Positions 39,836 through 49,839 of a stretch of DNA of 64,000 bases are shown here, piece by piece. The stretch covers positions 53,703 to 117,702 of the forward strand of contig CALFFN010000019.1 in NCBI GenBank assembly GCA_937958185.1, read 5' to 3'. The notes beneath the pieces were generated by a model, which was not told where the DNA came from, made no database searches, and worked only from the letters and a program-made list of their open reading frames with translations. Position numbers and translations under genes: made by a program. The DNA comes from an uncultured Neglectibacter sp. Lineage in GTDB: Bacteria > Bacillota > Clostridia > Oscillospirales > Acutalibacteraceae. Position 1 is the stretch's first letter, and every line of letters begins with the position of its first letter.

Positions 39836-41971
39836 TTAAACCTGAAACATCAGCTGTGCATAGGTGGGATAGGGCCAATAGTCGGCGGCGACATTTTCCT
39901 CCAGCCTGTCGATCACGGTGCGGATATCGTCCATGGCGGGAATGATCGTATCCCGATAATAGGAAGCGACGGTCAACACGTTGCAGCTGGTGGTTTGGGG
40001 CGCGTTGAGGGCGTTGTCCAGCGCTTCCGTGCGGGTGTAGGCGTCATCCAGCAGCGTGGAAAGCTTCTGGAGCAGTTCTGTTTCCGCCTTGCAGGGCAGG
40101 TCCTTCAGAACGCCCCGCTTTGCGTTGACTGCGTTTGCCAGGTCGGCGAGATAGCGGCTGACGGCGGGGATCACCTTGTGGCGCACCATGCTGCTCAGGG
40201 TCAGCGCTTCGATACGCAGGGTCTTGGAGTATTCCTCCATGATGGTCTCGTATCTGGCTTCCATTTCCGCTTCAGTATAAATTTTATGGTTGGTAAACAG
40301 GTCGATGTTCTTTTTGTCCAGATACCGGGGCAGCGCGTCCACGGTGGTGGGCAGGTTCAAAAGCCCGCGCCTTTTCGCTTCCTTGACCCATTCCTCGGAG
40401 TAACCGTCGCCGTTAAAGATAATGCGCTTGTGCTGGGAAACTACCCGCCTGACCAGCGCCATCACGGCGGCGTTCAGGTCGTCAGCCGGCTCCAGCTCAT
40501 CGGCAAACTGCCGCAGCTGCTCTGCCACGATGGTGTTCAGCATGATGTTGGGGCAGGCGATGGAAATGGCGGAGCCCAAGGATCGGAACTCGAATTTATT
40601 GCCGGTGAAGGCAAAAGGAGAAGTGCGGTTCCGGTCGGTGGTGTCCTTATTCAGGTCGGGCAGCACATGGACGCCGGTTTCCAGCTTTTTATGTTCAATG
40701 CCGCCGTATGCCGTGCCGTTTTCAATGGCCTGCAGCACCCCGTTCAGCTCGTCTCCCAGGAACATGGAGATGATAGCGGGCGGGGCTTCGTTCGCCCCCA
40801 GACGGTGGTCGTTTCCGGCAGACGCCACGGAAATGCGGAGCAGGTCCTGATATTCGTCCACACCCTTGATGACCGCCGCTAAAATCAGCAGGAAGCGGGC
40901 ATTTTCCGCTGGGCTTTTGCCGGGGTCGAGAAGGTTCTCCCCCGTGTCGGTGGACAGGGACCAGTTGTTGTGCTTGCCGCTGCCGTTCACACCGGCAAAG
41001 GGCTTTTCGTGAAGCAGGCATACCAGCCCATGGCGGGCTGCCACGTTTTTCATGGTCTCCATGGTGAGCTGGTTGTGGTCGGTGGCGATATTGGTGGTGG
41101 AGAAGATGGGGGCAAGCTCGTGCTGCGCCGGCGCGACCTCGTTGTGCTTGGTTTTGGCAAGAATGCCCAGCTTCCACAGCTCCTCGTCCAGCTCCTTCAT
41201 ATAGGCGGCGATCCTGGGCTTGATGCTGCCGTAATAGTGATCCTCCAGCTCCTGCCCCTTGGGGGCTTTCGCGCCAAACAGGGTGCGTCCGCAGAAAATT
41301 AAATCTTCCCGCTGGTCGTAGAGCTTTTTGTCCACCAGAAAATATTCCTGCTCGGGTCCCACGGTGGTGACCACCCGTTTGGTGGTAGTGTCGCCGAACA
41401 GCCGGAGAATGCGCAGCGCCTGACGGTTCAGGTCTTCCATAGAGCGCAGCAGGGGGGTCTTTTTATCCAGCACCTCTCCGCTGTAGGAGCAGAAGGCGGT
41501 GGGAATGTACAGGGAATCTCCCTTGACAAAGGCATAGGAGGTGGGGTCCCACGCGGTGTAGCCCCGGGCTTCAAAGGTAGCCCGCAGCCCGCCGGAGGGG
41601 AAAGAGGAAGCGTCCGGCTCTCCCTTGATGAGCTCCTTGCCGGAAAACTGCATGATCACCCTGCCGTCGGAGGTGGGGGAAATAAAGCTGTCGTGCTTTT
41701 CGGCGGTAATGCCGTTTAGGGGCTGGAACCAGTGGGTGAAATGGGTGGCGCCTTTTTCCACCGCCCAATCTTTCATGGCGCTGGCAACGGCGTTCGCCAC
41801 GGTCAAATCCAAATCCTTGCCCTCGTCGATAGTTTTCCGCAGAGAACGGTACACGTCTCTGGGCAGCCGTTCCTGCATGACGTCGTCGTTGAATACTGAG
41901 CTGCCGAACAGCCCGGGGACAGTCTTACGGTTTTCCGAACAATTTCCCATAACCAACCACTCTTTTCTCAT
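39836..41971 (-). CDS. glnN: Glutamine synthetase type III
   Basis: A 711-residue enzyme, the length of GSIII rather than GSI (~450). Family signatures are LFGSSVFNDDVMQERLP at the start, GPEQEYFLVD (metal-binding Glu), LAKTKHNEVAPAQHELAPIF, and the ATP region HEKPFAGVNGSGKHNNWSL. It makes glutamine from glutamate, ammonia and ATP, feeding CarA and PyrG encoded nearby. ATG 41971 has AGGAA at eight bases; ATG 41950 is an alternative seven codons downstream. The leader holds a long GC-rich hairpin. Confidence 0.94.
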   Translation of the reverse strand: MRKEWLVMGNCSENRKTVPGLFGSSVFNDDVMQERLPRDVYRSLRKTIDEGKDLDLTVANAVASAMKDWAVEKGATHFTHWFQPLNGITAEKHDSFISPTSDGRVIMQFSGKELIKGEPDASSFPSGGLRATFEARGYTAWDPTSYAFVKGDSLYIPTAFCSYSGEVLDKKTPLLRSMEDLNRQALRILRLFGDTTTKRVVTTVGPEQEYFLVDKKLYDQREDLIFCGRTLFGAKAPKGQELEDHYYGSIKPRIAAYMKELDEELWKLGILAKTKHNEVAPAQHELAPIFSTTNIATDHNQLTMETMKNVAARHGLVCLLHEKPFAGVNGSGKHNNWSLSTDTGENLLDPGKSPAENARFLLILAAVIKGVDEYQDLLRISVASAGNDHRLGANEAPPAIISMFLGDELNGVLQAIENGTAYGGIEHKKLETGVHVLPDLNKDTTDRNRTSPFAFTGNKFEFRSLGSAISIACPNIMLNTIVAEQLRQFADELEPADDLNAAVMALVRRVVSQHKRIIFNGDGYSEEWVKEAKRRGLLNLPTTVDALPRYLDKKNIDLFTNHKIYTEAEMEARYETIMEEYSKTLRIEALTLSSMVRHKVIPAVSRYLADLANAVNAKRGVLKDLPCKAETELLQKLSTLLDDAYTRTEALDNALNAPQTTSCNVLTVASYYRDTIIPAMDDIRTVIDRLEENVAADYWPYPTYAQLMFQV

Positions 41972-42036
41972 GTAAAATGTTCCTGCTGCCGCGCCGCTGC
42001 GGCATTTCACACAGCTCCGGCAGAGAATTGCAGGAA

Positions 42037-42065
42037 GGGCGCTGCGGGGAAACCCGTCAGCGCCC
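42037..42065. other. GC-rich hairpin in the glnN leader
   Basis: GGGCGCTG with an inner CGGG pairs to CCCG and CAGCGCCC. It lies between the glnN promoter and start and is not followed by a T-run. Confidence 0.55.
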
Positions 42066-42082
42066 GTGCAGCCTTGGGCATT

Positions 42083-42111
42083 ATTTTAGACGAATCCGGG
42101 AAATTTGTCAA
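42083..42111 (-). promoter_or_regulatory. Promoter of glnN
   Basis: TTGACA and TAAAAT on the minus strand, spacer 17 bases. Confidence 0.85.
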
Positions 42112-42358
42112 TGAAATTCCCCCTGTTTCCCGATGATTCCGCAAGTTGTATAAAATTCTACGGGGAATCGGACCTTTTTTTCAAATATTCGGAAGAGGTC
42201 TGACGGGGAAACCCGCCTTTATCTATATGGCAAAGCGTGCTTGACCGATTCGCCGGGGAAACGCTTTCCGGCAAGGGAAAAGGATTTTGGCTGTGTGGCA
42301 AAAAAATCCGCGGTGGGGGAGAAAAAATTGTGAAAACGGGAAAATCGAAAAAAGTCTC

Positions 42359-42387
42359 TTGCGTGTTTCCGCCGGATAGGGTATCAT
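42359..42387 (+). promoter_or_regulatory. Promoter of the carA operon
   Basis: TTGCGT and TATCAT with a 17-base spacer; the leader of ~150 bases contains a 10-bp GC hairpin (CAGCCAGCCG / CGGCTGGCTG, ~42461-42496). No PyrR-binding consensus was recognised. Confidence 0.6.
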
Positions 42388-42545
42388 GTAACGTGGGTGA
42401 AAACAGATATAAAAAGGGCTTCCGGCAAAATACTAAAGATTTTGCCCGCAAAGTGCAACGGAACAGCCAGCCGCGGGATATTGCCCCGGCTGGCTGTGCG
42501 GAAGTCCCGCGGAAGATGGACGGACAAGGAGAAAGGACGGCAGAC

Positions 42546-43619
42546 ATGGGAAAAACAGGTTATCTCGTTTTGGAAAACGGAACTTGCTTTCGGGGAGAGC
42601 GGTTCGGCGCACCGGGAGAAGTGACCGCGGAGGTGGTGTTCACCACCGGCATGACAGGGTATCTTGAAACGCTCACCGACCCCAGCTATTGGGGACAGAT
42701 CACAGTACAGACTTTCCCGCTTATCGGGAATTACGGGGTCATTCCCGCCGATTTTGAAAGCGGCAGCATTGGTCCCCGGGGATATATCGTCAAGCATTGG
42801 TGTCAGGAACCTTCCAATTTCCGTTCGGAGGGCGACCTTGACACCTTTTTTCAGGAAAAAAATGTGGTCGCCCTGTCCGGCGTCGACACCCGCACTTTGA
42901 CGAAAATGATCCGGGAGCGGGGCGTGATGAACGGCGTCATCACCGACGACCCCGAAAGCGTGGACCTGGAAGCCTTGAAGCAGTACCGGGTCACAGGGGC
43001 TGTGCAGGCGGCTTCCACAAAGGAAAGATACACCGTTTCGCCGGAGGGCGAAGTAAAATATAAGATCGCCCTGCTGGATTTCGGGCTGAAGCGGAACATC
43101 TGGCGGGAGCTTGTCAGGCGGGGCGCGGAGGTGACCGTCTGCCCCTGCGGCACCACTGCGGAGGAGCTCAAAGCCCTTGACATAGACGGAATTATGTTAA
43201 GTAATGGACCCGGTGACCCCGCTGAAAATATGGAAATCATCGAAAACCTAAAAGAAATATGTAAACTCAATATCCCTGTGTTCGGCATCTGCCTGGGGCA
43301 CCAGCTGCTTGCCCTTGCCCACGGCTTCCGCACGGAAAAGCTGAAATACGGGCACCGGGGCGGCAACCAGCCGGTGAAAAACCTGGAACGGGACAGGGTG
43401 TACATCACCAGCCAGAACCACGGCTACGCGGTGGTGTCCGACAGCATCGACCCTGCAACTGCCAAAGAGCTGTTCGTCAATGTGAACGACGGCACCTGCG
43501 AGGGGATACGCTATCACGACTGCCCGGCGTTCTCCGTGCAGTTCCACCCGGAGGCCTGCGCAGGCCCGCTGGACACCGGAGAGCTGTTCGATGAATTTTT
43601 TGCCATGATGGAAGGGTGA
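42546..43619 (+). CDS. carA: Carbamoyl-phosphate synthase small subunit
   Basis: A 357-residue glutaminase subunit that supplies ammonia for carbamoyl phosphate, used in pyrimidine and arginine synthesis. The N-terminal domain begins GYLVLENGTCFRGERFGAPGEVTAEVVFTTGMTGYLETLTDPSY; the class I amidotransferase domain has Cys249 in PVFGICLGHQ and the His-Glu pair in FSVQFHPEA. ATG 42546 has AAAGGA eight bases upstream; the frame is open a further ~100 codons without homology. A Nudix gene and carB follow closely. Confidence 0.95.
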   Translation: MGKTGYLVLENGTCFRGERFGAPGEVTAEVVFTTGMTGYLETLTDPSYWGQITVQTFPLIGNYGVIPADFESGSIGPRGYIVKHWCQEPSNFRSEGDLDTFFQEKNVVALSGVDTRTLTKMIRERGVMNGVITDDPESVDLEALKQYRVTGAVQAASTKERYTVSPEGEVKYKIALLDFGLKRNIWRELVRRGAEVTVCPCGTTAEELKALDIDGIMLSNGPGDPAENMEIIENLKEICKLNIPVFGICLGHQLLALAHGFRTEKLKYGHRGGNQPVKNLERDRVYITSQNHGYAVVSDSIDPATAKELFVNVNDGTCEGIRYHDCPAFSVQFHPEACAGPLDTGELFDEFFAMMEG

Positions 43620-43628
43620 GGGAAGCGC

Positions 43629-44093
43629 ATGGAGCATGGAAACACGGACTGGAGCCGGTCAGTGGCCGGCGTTGTGGTCCGGGACGGAAAGGTTTTGCTG
43701 GTGCGCCACAGCTATGGCGCGGGCAAGGGAATGCTGATCGTCCCCGGAGGTTATGTAAACCGGGGAGAAAACCCGGAGGACGCCGTAAGGCGGGAGCTGC
43801 TGGAGGAAACCGGGGTGGAGATCAGCGCCGGTCCGGTGTTGGGGATTCGATTCAATCAAAAGGATTGGTACGTCGCTTTTCTGGCGGACTATCTTTCCGG
43901 GGAAGCCCGCTCCGACAACGATGAAAATTCGGAGGCCCTCTGGCTGGACTGCACGGAAGCCCTCTCCCGGGAAGACGTGCCCGGCCTGACCAAAAGCCTG
44001 ATCGAAAGCGCTCTAAAAGCGAGAGAAAACGGCGGCGGCCTGGAGGCTGCGCCCTACGAAAGCAAAAACGGAGGCACTCTGTACAGGGTGTGA
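43629..44093 (+). CDS. Nudix hydrolase
   Basis: A 154-residue protein with an intact Nudix box (GX5EX7REUXEEXGU; residues ~37-59, from GGYVNRGENPEDAVRRELL). Such enzymes cleave nucleoside diphosphates linked to another group. The N-terminal half binds the substrate core and the C-terminal tail is unremarkable. It is placed between carA and carB, 9 bases after the first and 35 before the second. The substrate cannot be told; a nucleotide-pool function would suit the pyrimidine context. Confidence 0.9.
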   Translation: MEHGNTDWSRSVAGVVVRDGKVLLVRHSYGAGKGMLIVPGGYVNRGENPEDAVRRELLEETGVEISAGPVLGIRFNQKDWYVAFLADYLSGEARSDNDENSEALWLDCTEALSREDVPGLTKSLIESALKARENGGGLEAAPYESKNGGTLYRV

Positions 44094-44128
44094 AATCACT
44101 TTACGGTTTATGAGGAAAGGGGATCGTT

Positions 44129-47100
44129 ATGCCGCTGAATAAGGACATCAAGAAGGTACTGGTGATCGGCTCCGGCCCGATCGTCATCGGCCAGGCTGCC
44201 GAATTCGACTATGCAGGCACCCAGGCCTGCCGGGCATTGCGGGACGATGGGATCGAGATCGTGCTGGTCAACTCCAACCCCGCTACCATCATGACGGATA
44301 AGGCCATGGCGGATAAAATCTATATTGAACCGCTGACCTTGACCACCGTCAAGCGGATCATTGAAAAGGAAAAACCGGACAGCATTCTTTCCGGCTTCGG
44401 CGGGCAGACCGGCCTGACCCTTTCCATGCAGCTTGCCAAGGAGGGCTTTCTGGAAAGCCACGGCGTGCGGCTGCTGGGCGCTTCTCCCGAGACTATCGAC
44501 AAGGCGGAGGACCGCCAGATCTTCAAGGATACCATGGAAAAGATCGGTCAGCCCTGCATTCCCTCCAAGGTGGTCACCACCGTGGAGGACGCGGCGGCGT
44601 TCGCCGGTGAGATCGGCTACCCCGTCATCATTCGCCCTGCCTTTACGCTGGGCGGCTCCGGCGGCGGCATTGTGAACGATTTGAACGAGCTGCGGGAAAC
44701 CGCCGCCAACGGCTTGGCGCTTTCTCCCATTACCCAGATACTGGTGGAAAAAAGCATTGCCGGCTGGAAGGAAATCGAGTTCGAGGTCATGCGCGACCAC
44801 AAGGGAAATACCATCACGGTCTGCTCCATGGAAAACCTGGACCCTGTAGGTGTGCACACCGGGGATTCCATCGTCATCGCCCCGACGGTCACCCTTTCCG
44901 ACAAGGAATACCAAATGCTCCGCTCGGCGGCGCTGCGCATCATCGACGAGCTGGGCGTGGAGGGTGGCTGCAACTGCCAGTTTGCCCTGCACCCCACGTC
45001 CTTTGAATACGCGGTGATCGAGGTGAACCCCCGGGTGTCCCGCTCCTCCGCGCTGGCGTCCAAAGCCACCGGCTATCCCATTGCCAAGGTGGCGACGAAG
45101 ATCGCCATTGGCTATACGCTGGACGAGATCAAAAACGCCGTGACGGGCAAGACCTATGCCGCGTTTGAGCCGGCGCTGGACTATGTGGCGGTGAAGTTCC
45201 CCAAATGGCCCTTTGACAAATTTGTCTATGCCAAGCGGGAGCTGGGCACCCAGATGAAAGCCACCGGCGAGGTCATGAGCATTGCGGACACCTTTGAAAT
45301 GGCGCTGATGAAAGCGGTGCGTGGCGCGGAGCTTTCCGCCGGGCACGGCTACGGTCAGCTGGACACTTTGAACCTGCCCAAGTTCAAGACCGAAACGGAC
45401 GACGTGCTGTGGCACATTGCCACCCATGCCACCGACGAGCGCATTTTCGCCGTGTACGCCCTTTTGAAGCGGGGCGTGCCCGTTCAGGAAATGCACGAGA
45501 AGACCATGATCGACTGCTGGTTCCTGTGGAAGCTCAGGAACCTGCTGGATTACGAAAAGGAGCTGGCGGCTGGGAAGCTGACGGAAGAGCTGTACATCAA
45601 GGGAAAGCAGCTGGGCTATCCCGATTCCACCATTGCCCGGCTTTCCCACTGCGACGTGACCTTTGAACGCAAGCCCACCTTCAAAATGGTGGATACCTGC
45701 GCCGGGGAATTTGCCGCCCACACGCCCTATTTTTACGCTACCTACGACACCGTGGAATCCGGCGGCGAAGACGAAGCGGCGGAGTTTATCGGCGGCGACC
45801 GGAATAAACCCACCGTCATGGTGCTGGGGTCAGGTCCGATCCGCATTGGTCAGGGCATCGAATTTGACTATGCCAGCGTCCACTGCGTCATGTCCCTGCG
45901 CAGAATGGGCTATGAGGTGGTCATCGTCAACAACAACCCGGAAACCGTGTCCACCGATTTCGATACCGGAGACAGGCTGTATTTTGAGCCGCTGTCCCCG
46001 GAGGACGTGCTGGACATCATCAAAATAGAAAAGCCCATTGGCGTGGTGGTAGCCTTTGGCGGGCAGACCGCCATCAGGCTCACCAAAACGCTGGCGGAAA
46101 ACAATATCCCCATTCTGGGCTCCTCCGCCGACACCATCGACATGGCGGAGGACCGGGAGCGGTTCGACGAGCTGCTGGAGCGCTCCGGCATCAAGCGCCC
46201 CAGGGGCTACACCATCATGACGGCGGCGGAAGCGCTGGAGGCGGCGGGCAAGCTGGGCTATCCCGTGCTGATGCGCCCCTCCTACGTGCTGGGCGGGCAG
46301 AATATGATCATCGCCTACTGCGACGAGGACATCGAAGAATATATGGCGATCATTCTGTCCCACAAGCAGGATAACCCTGTGCTCATCGACAAGTACCTCT
46401 CCGGCATGGAGATCGAGGTGGACGCCATCTGCGATGGGGAAAACATTCTGATCCCCGGCATTATGGAGCACGTGGAGCGCACGGGCATTCACTCCGGCGA
46501 CAGCATTGCCGTGTACCCCGCCTCCGATATCGACGACGACATGAGCGCGAAGATCGTCGCCACCACGGAAACGCTGTGCAGGGAGCTTCACGGGATCGGG
46601 CTGATCAACCTCCAGTACATCATCATGGACGGGGAAATCTATGTCATCGAGGTGAACCCCCGCGCTTCCCGCACTGTGCCCTATATCAGCAAGGTGACAG
46701 GCGTTCCCATGTGCGACCTTGCCACCCGGGCGAGCCTGGGCGAAAAGCTTGTAGACATGGGCTACGGCACAGGGCTGTACAAGCCCTCGCCCTATGTGGC
46801 GGTAAAGGTGCCGGTCTTCTCCTTTGAAAAGCTGACTGATGTGGACACCCATTTGGGACCTGAAATGAAATCCACCGGCGAGGTGCTGGGTATCGGCAAC
46901 AATCTGGAAGAAGCGCTGTACAAGGGTCTGATCGCCTCCGGGCACAATATGAAGCGCGGCGGCGGTGTTTTCATCACCGTGCGGGACCAGGACAAGCCGG
47001 AGATCGGGGAGATCGCCAAGAAGTTTGCCAAAATGGGCTTCGCGCTGTACGCCACCACCGGCACCGCCATGGTGCTTGCCAAGGTGGGGCTGTCGGTGAA

Positions 47101-48229
47101 GATCGTGGATAAGATACACGAAAGCTCCGTGAACACCATCACCCTGCTGGAAAGCAAAAAAGTGAACTACGTCATTTCCACCTCCGCAAAGGGCAGGAAC
47201 CCTGCCCGGGACAGCGTGAAGATCCGCCGGAAAGCAAGCCTTCTGGGCATACCCTGCCTGACGGCGCTGGACACCGCAAACGCCCTGGCGGATTCCCTGA
47301 TGAGCCGCTACACCCCGGAAAACACGGAGATCATCGATATCAATAACCTGAAAGAACAGAAGCAGAAAATCCACTTTACCAAGATGACCGCCTGCTCCAA
47401 CGACTATATCTACATCAACTGCTTTGACCCCCAGAACCGGGTGGTCTCGCCGGAATTTTTGTCCATCTATCTTTCCGACCGGCACAACGGCGTAGGCGGC
47501 GACGCTGTGATCCTCATTCTGCCCTCGGAGCGGGCGGACGCGGAAATGCGCATGTTCAACCTGGACGGCAGCGAGGACGCCATGAGCGGCAACGGGATCC
47601 GCTGCGTGGCGAAGTATGTGTTCGACAATGGCATCGCCCGGGGCAAAAAGGTGGGCGAAGGTCGGTATCTGCTGCACATTGATACCCGGCGCGGGGTGAT
47701 CCCCTGCACTGCCGTGACAAAAAATGGACTGGTGTCCAAGGTCACTGTGAACATGGGCACGGTGGAGCTTTCCCCCGAGAAGATTCCCGTCCAGCTGGAA
47801 GGGGAAAGGGTGGTGGCAAAGCCTGTTTCCATCGGCGGCGAGGTCTACCGTATCACCTGCTGCTCCCTAGGCAGTCCCAACTGCACGGTGTTCGTGCCTT
47901 CGGTGGACAAGCTGGACCTGGAGAAGATCGGTCCCGCCTTTGAGAACGACCCCATGTTCCCGAAAAAGGTGAACGTGGGCTTTGTGGAAGTCATCGACAG
48001 CCACACCCTGAAAACCAGAATTTGGAAGCAGGGCGTGGGCGAGACCATGGCCGGCGGCGCTGGCACCTGCGCGGCGGTGGTAGCTGCCACCTTAAACGGC
48101 TCCTGCGAAAAGGGCAAGGACATCCGGGTGATCTTAAAGGGCGGCGAGCTGAAGGTAAACTACACCGACGAGCGGGTCCTGATGACCGGCAAGGCGGAAA
48201 AGGTTTACGACGGCGTTGTGGAAATTTAA
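44129..48229 (+). CDS. carB: CarB fused to a catalytically altered DapF-like domain
   Basis: A 1366-residue protein, ~300 longer than normal CarB. Residues 1-~1075 are complete carbamoyl-phosphate synthase large subunit: two ATP-grasp halves (PIVIGQAAEFDYAGTQA; PIRIGQGIEFDYASVH) and the allosteric MGS-like domain (from GGGVFITVRDQDKP to SLMSRYTPE). Residues ~1080-1366 are a diaminopimelate-epimerase fold (IHFTKMTACSNDYIYINCF, FNLDGSEDAM, LMTGKAEKVY). The two catalytic Cys of DapF are replaced by Ser1153 (MSGNGIRC) and Gly1309 (MAGGAGTC), so epimerase activity is unlikely. No stop or frameshift separates the parts. A normal dapF lies 1.6 kb downstream. The extra domain may be regulatory or structural. 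Confidence 0.93.
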   Translation: MPLNKDIKKVLVIGSGPIVIGQAAEFDYAGTQACRALRDDGIEIVLVNSNPATIMTDKAMADKIYIEPLTLTTVKRIIEKEKPDSILSGFGGQTGLTLSMQLAKEGFLESHGVRLLGASPETIDKAEDRQIFKDTMEKIGQPCIPSKVVTTVEDAAAFAGEIGYPVIIRPAFTLGGSGGGIVNDLNELRETAANGLALSPITQILVEKSIAGWKEIEFEVMRDHKGNTITVCSMENLDPVGVHTGDSIVIAPTVTLSDKEYQMLRSAALRIIDELGVEGGCNCQFALHPTSFEYAVIEVNPRVSRSSALASKATGYPIAKVATKIAIGYTLDEIKNAVTGKTYAAFEPALDYVAVKFPKWPFDKFVYAKRELGTQMKATGEVMSIADTFEMALMKAVRGAELSAGHGYGQLDTLNLPKFKTETDDVLWHIATHATDERIFAVYALLKRGVPVQEMHEKTMIDCWFLWKLRNLLDYEKELAAGKLTEELYIKGKQLGYPDSTIARLSHCDVTFERKPTFKMVDTCAGEFAAHTPYFYATYDTVESGGEDEAAEFIGGDRNKPTVMVLGSGPIRIGQGIEFDYASVHCVMSLRRMGYEVVIVNNNPETVSTDFDTGDRLYFEPLSPEDVLDIIKIEKPIGVVVAFGGQTAIRLTKTLAENNIPILGSSADTIDMAEDRERFDELLERSGIKRPRGYTIMTAAEALEAAGKLGYPVLMRPSYVLGGQNMIIAYCDEDIEEYMAIILSHKQDNPVLIDKYLSGMEIEVDAICDGENILIPGIMEHVERTGIHSGDSIAVYPASDIDDDMSAKIVATTETLCRELHGIGLINLQYIIMDGEIYVIEVNPRASRTVPYISKVTGVPMCDLATRASLGEKLVDMGYGTGLYKPSPYVAVKVPVFSFEKLTDVDTHLGPEMKSTGEVLGIGNNLEEALYKGLIASGHNMKRGGGVFITVRDQDKPEIGEIAKKFAKMGFALYATTGTAMVLAKVGLSVKIVDKIHESSVNTITLLESKKVNYVISTSAKGRNPARDSVKIRRKASLLGIPCLTALDTANALADSLMSRYTPENTEIIDINNLKEQKQKIHFTKMTACSNDYIYINCFDPQNRVVSPEFLSIYLSDRHNGVGGDAVILILPSERADAEMRMFNLDGSEDAMSGNGIRCVAKYVFDNGIARGKKVGEGRYLLHIDTRRGVIPCTAVTKNGLVSKVTVNMGTVELSPEKIPVQLEGERVVAKPVSIGGEVYRITCCSLGSPNCTVFVPSVDKLDLEKIGPAFENDPMFPKKVNVGFVEVIDSHTLKTRIWKQGVGETMAGGAGTCAAVVAATLNGSCEKGKDIRVILKGGELKVNYTDERVLMTGKAEKVYDGVVEI

Positions 48230-48361
48230 CAGCCATTCGTCGTTCGCCGTGCGTTGTCAGTCTTTAGAAAAAGGGCGTTTGGGCAGAAAATTTCTGATTT
48301 TGGTGAGTGGAATGGAGTGCTCTGTTGTATAATGGAAAAACCCGGAAGGAAGGTATTTTCC

Positions 48362-49216
48362 ATGAAAAAGACTGTTTTTGTCCTGCTTGCCGCCGCTGTG
48401 CTGCTGGGAGCCGCCGGGTGCGGTCCCGATGATTTTTCCAAGCCCGGCGCGCCGGGGCAGGCTTCCGCAGGAAGCTATGCCGGTTCTGAGGCGCCGTCCC
48501 TGCCCGTGCCGGAAAGCTCCCAATCTTCTGCTTCTCACGAAGTGGAAAGCGACCCGGAGCCCACGCCGCTGCCGGAAGCGGTCGCCGAAGACGGCGGCGA
48601 TTTTGACCTGCTGGAATCCAGCCCCTATTATTCCGGGCAGGAGGCGCTGCTGCAGGGAATCTGCCATGCTTCCACCCGGAAGCCGCCGGAAAGCTTCCTT
48701 TGGCTGAATGAAGACGCGGTGCGGGAAATCTGGGGGATCGAGGGGTACGTCTCCGCGGGCTGCCGGGATTTTGTGGCAAGCTTTGATTTTGACCGCGAGA
48801 GCGAGGGCGAACGGCGCGAGCATTTTTATGTTTCCATCGCCATGTTCCCCGGCGTGGATATCCCGGCGCCGGAGCATGACGGCAACCTGGAATACCGGGC
48901 GATCGAGGACTGGACCCAGCCGGAGGAGCACCCCGGCTTTGAAGTGCGGAAAGTGAGGAAGGTGTATGTCCTGCCCGCTCAGCAGGGGCAGCCGGAGGCA
49001 ACCTTTCCTCCCGATATGCGCCCCGATGAAATCTGGGTGCGCTGGGAGACGGACGGGTTCCAGCTTATGGTCCGGCTGCCGGAAAGCGGGCTGGACGCTT
49101 TTTGGGAAAATGCGGAACGGCTTTTCCTGACGGTGGACGAGGCGAGCGTGGAAAAGCCTGCCTATATGAGCCAGGAGCAGGACGCTTCGGCAGTATCCGC
49201 CGCGGAAGAAAAATGA
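48362..49216 (+). CDS. Lipoprotein of unknown function
   Basis: A 284-residue protein with a lipoprotein signal (MKKTVFVLLAAAVLLGAAGC, Cys20) and a long low-complexity tether rich in Ser, Pro, Glu and Ala (residues ~21-82). The folded part (~85-260) contains a repeated Trp/acidic pattern and one Cys pair (Cys104, Cys135), but no family I can name. The ATG at 48362 is preceded by GGAAGGAAGG. A TATAAT at 48328 is a possible -10. It lies between carB and a LURP-one-like gene. Confidence 0.75.
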   Translation: MKKTVFVLLAAAVLLGAAGCGPDDFSKPGAPGQASAGSYAGSEAPSLPVPESSQSSASHEVESDPEPTPLPEAVAEDGGDFDLLESSPYYSGQEALLQGICHASTRKPPESFLWLNEDAVREIWGIEGYVSAGCRDFVASFDFDRESEGERREHFYVSIAMFPGVDIPAPEHDGNLEYRAIEDWTQPEEHPGFEVRKVRKVYVLPAQQGQPEATFPPDMRPDEIWVRWETDGFQLMVRLPESGLDAFWENAERLFLTVDEASVEKPAYMSQEQDASAVSAAEEK

Positions 49217-49240
49217 GAAAAGCGTGAAAGGAAATTTACG

Positions 49241-49711
49241 ATGAAGCTTCTGTTTAAGCAAAGATTTTTTTCCTGGTTCGACAGCTACGATATCTATGAC
49301 GAGGCGGGAAACGTGGTCTACACGGTAAAAGGGCAGCTGTCCTGGGGGCATTGCCTGAAAATCTTCGACGCCTATGGGAACGAGCTGGGAATGGTGAAGG
49401 AAAAGGTGCTGACATGGATGCCCAAGTTCGAGCTGTACCAGCAGGGGCAGTACATCGGCTGTATCAGCAAGGAGTTCAGCTTTTTTCAGCCGCGCTACCA
49501 TATCGACTGCAATGGCTGGCAGGTCCAGGGCAACTGGCTGGAATGGGACTACACCGTGGCAGGCGCCATGGGGGAGACCGTGGCGGTGATCACAAAAGAG
49601 GTCTGGAACTGGACGGATACCTATGTGCTGGATATTACGGACCCTGGAAACGCCCTGCACGTGTTGATGTTCGTGCTGGCGGTCGACGCGGAAAAATGTT
49701 CCCGCAGCTGA
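49241..49711 (+). CDS. LURP-one-related (YxjI-like) protein
   Basis: A 156-residue protein matching the LURP-one-related/YxjI family, which shares the tubby C-terminal-like beta barrel. The typical order is FKQRFFSWFDSYDIYDEAGNVVYTVKG, LKIFDAYGNELGMVKEK, FELYQQGQYIGCISKEFSFFQPRYHID and NWLEWDYTVA. The function in bacteria is unknown; membrane or phospholipid association is suspected from related folds. It begins 24 bases after the lipoprotein gene on the same strand. Confidence 0.85.
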   Translation: MKLLFKQRFFSWFDSYDIYDEAGNVVYTVKGQLSWGHCLKIFDAYGNELGMVKEKVLTWMPKFELYQQGQYIGCISKEFSFFQPRYHIDCNGWQVQGNWLEWDYTVAGAMGETVAVITKEVWNWTDTYVLDITDPGNALHVLMFVLAVDAEKCSRS

Positions 49712-49839
49712 GGGTTTTCTTTTTATTTTGTCATTGAATTTCTCTCCAAATGGGAGTATTCTAAAACGATAAGATCCTATTTTGCAGGAAGGCTCGAAAA
49801 AAGTATCTGCCGGGGAACCGGGGAAAGGGGACGTCTATC

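Noticed and set aside
42388..42545. Possible PyrR attenuator before carA
   Set aside because: There is a GC hairpin, but no PyrR-binding consensus and no terminator T-run.
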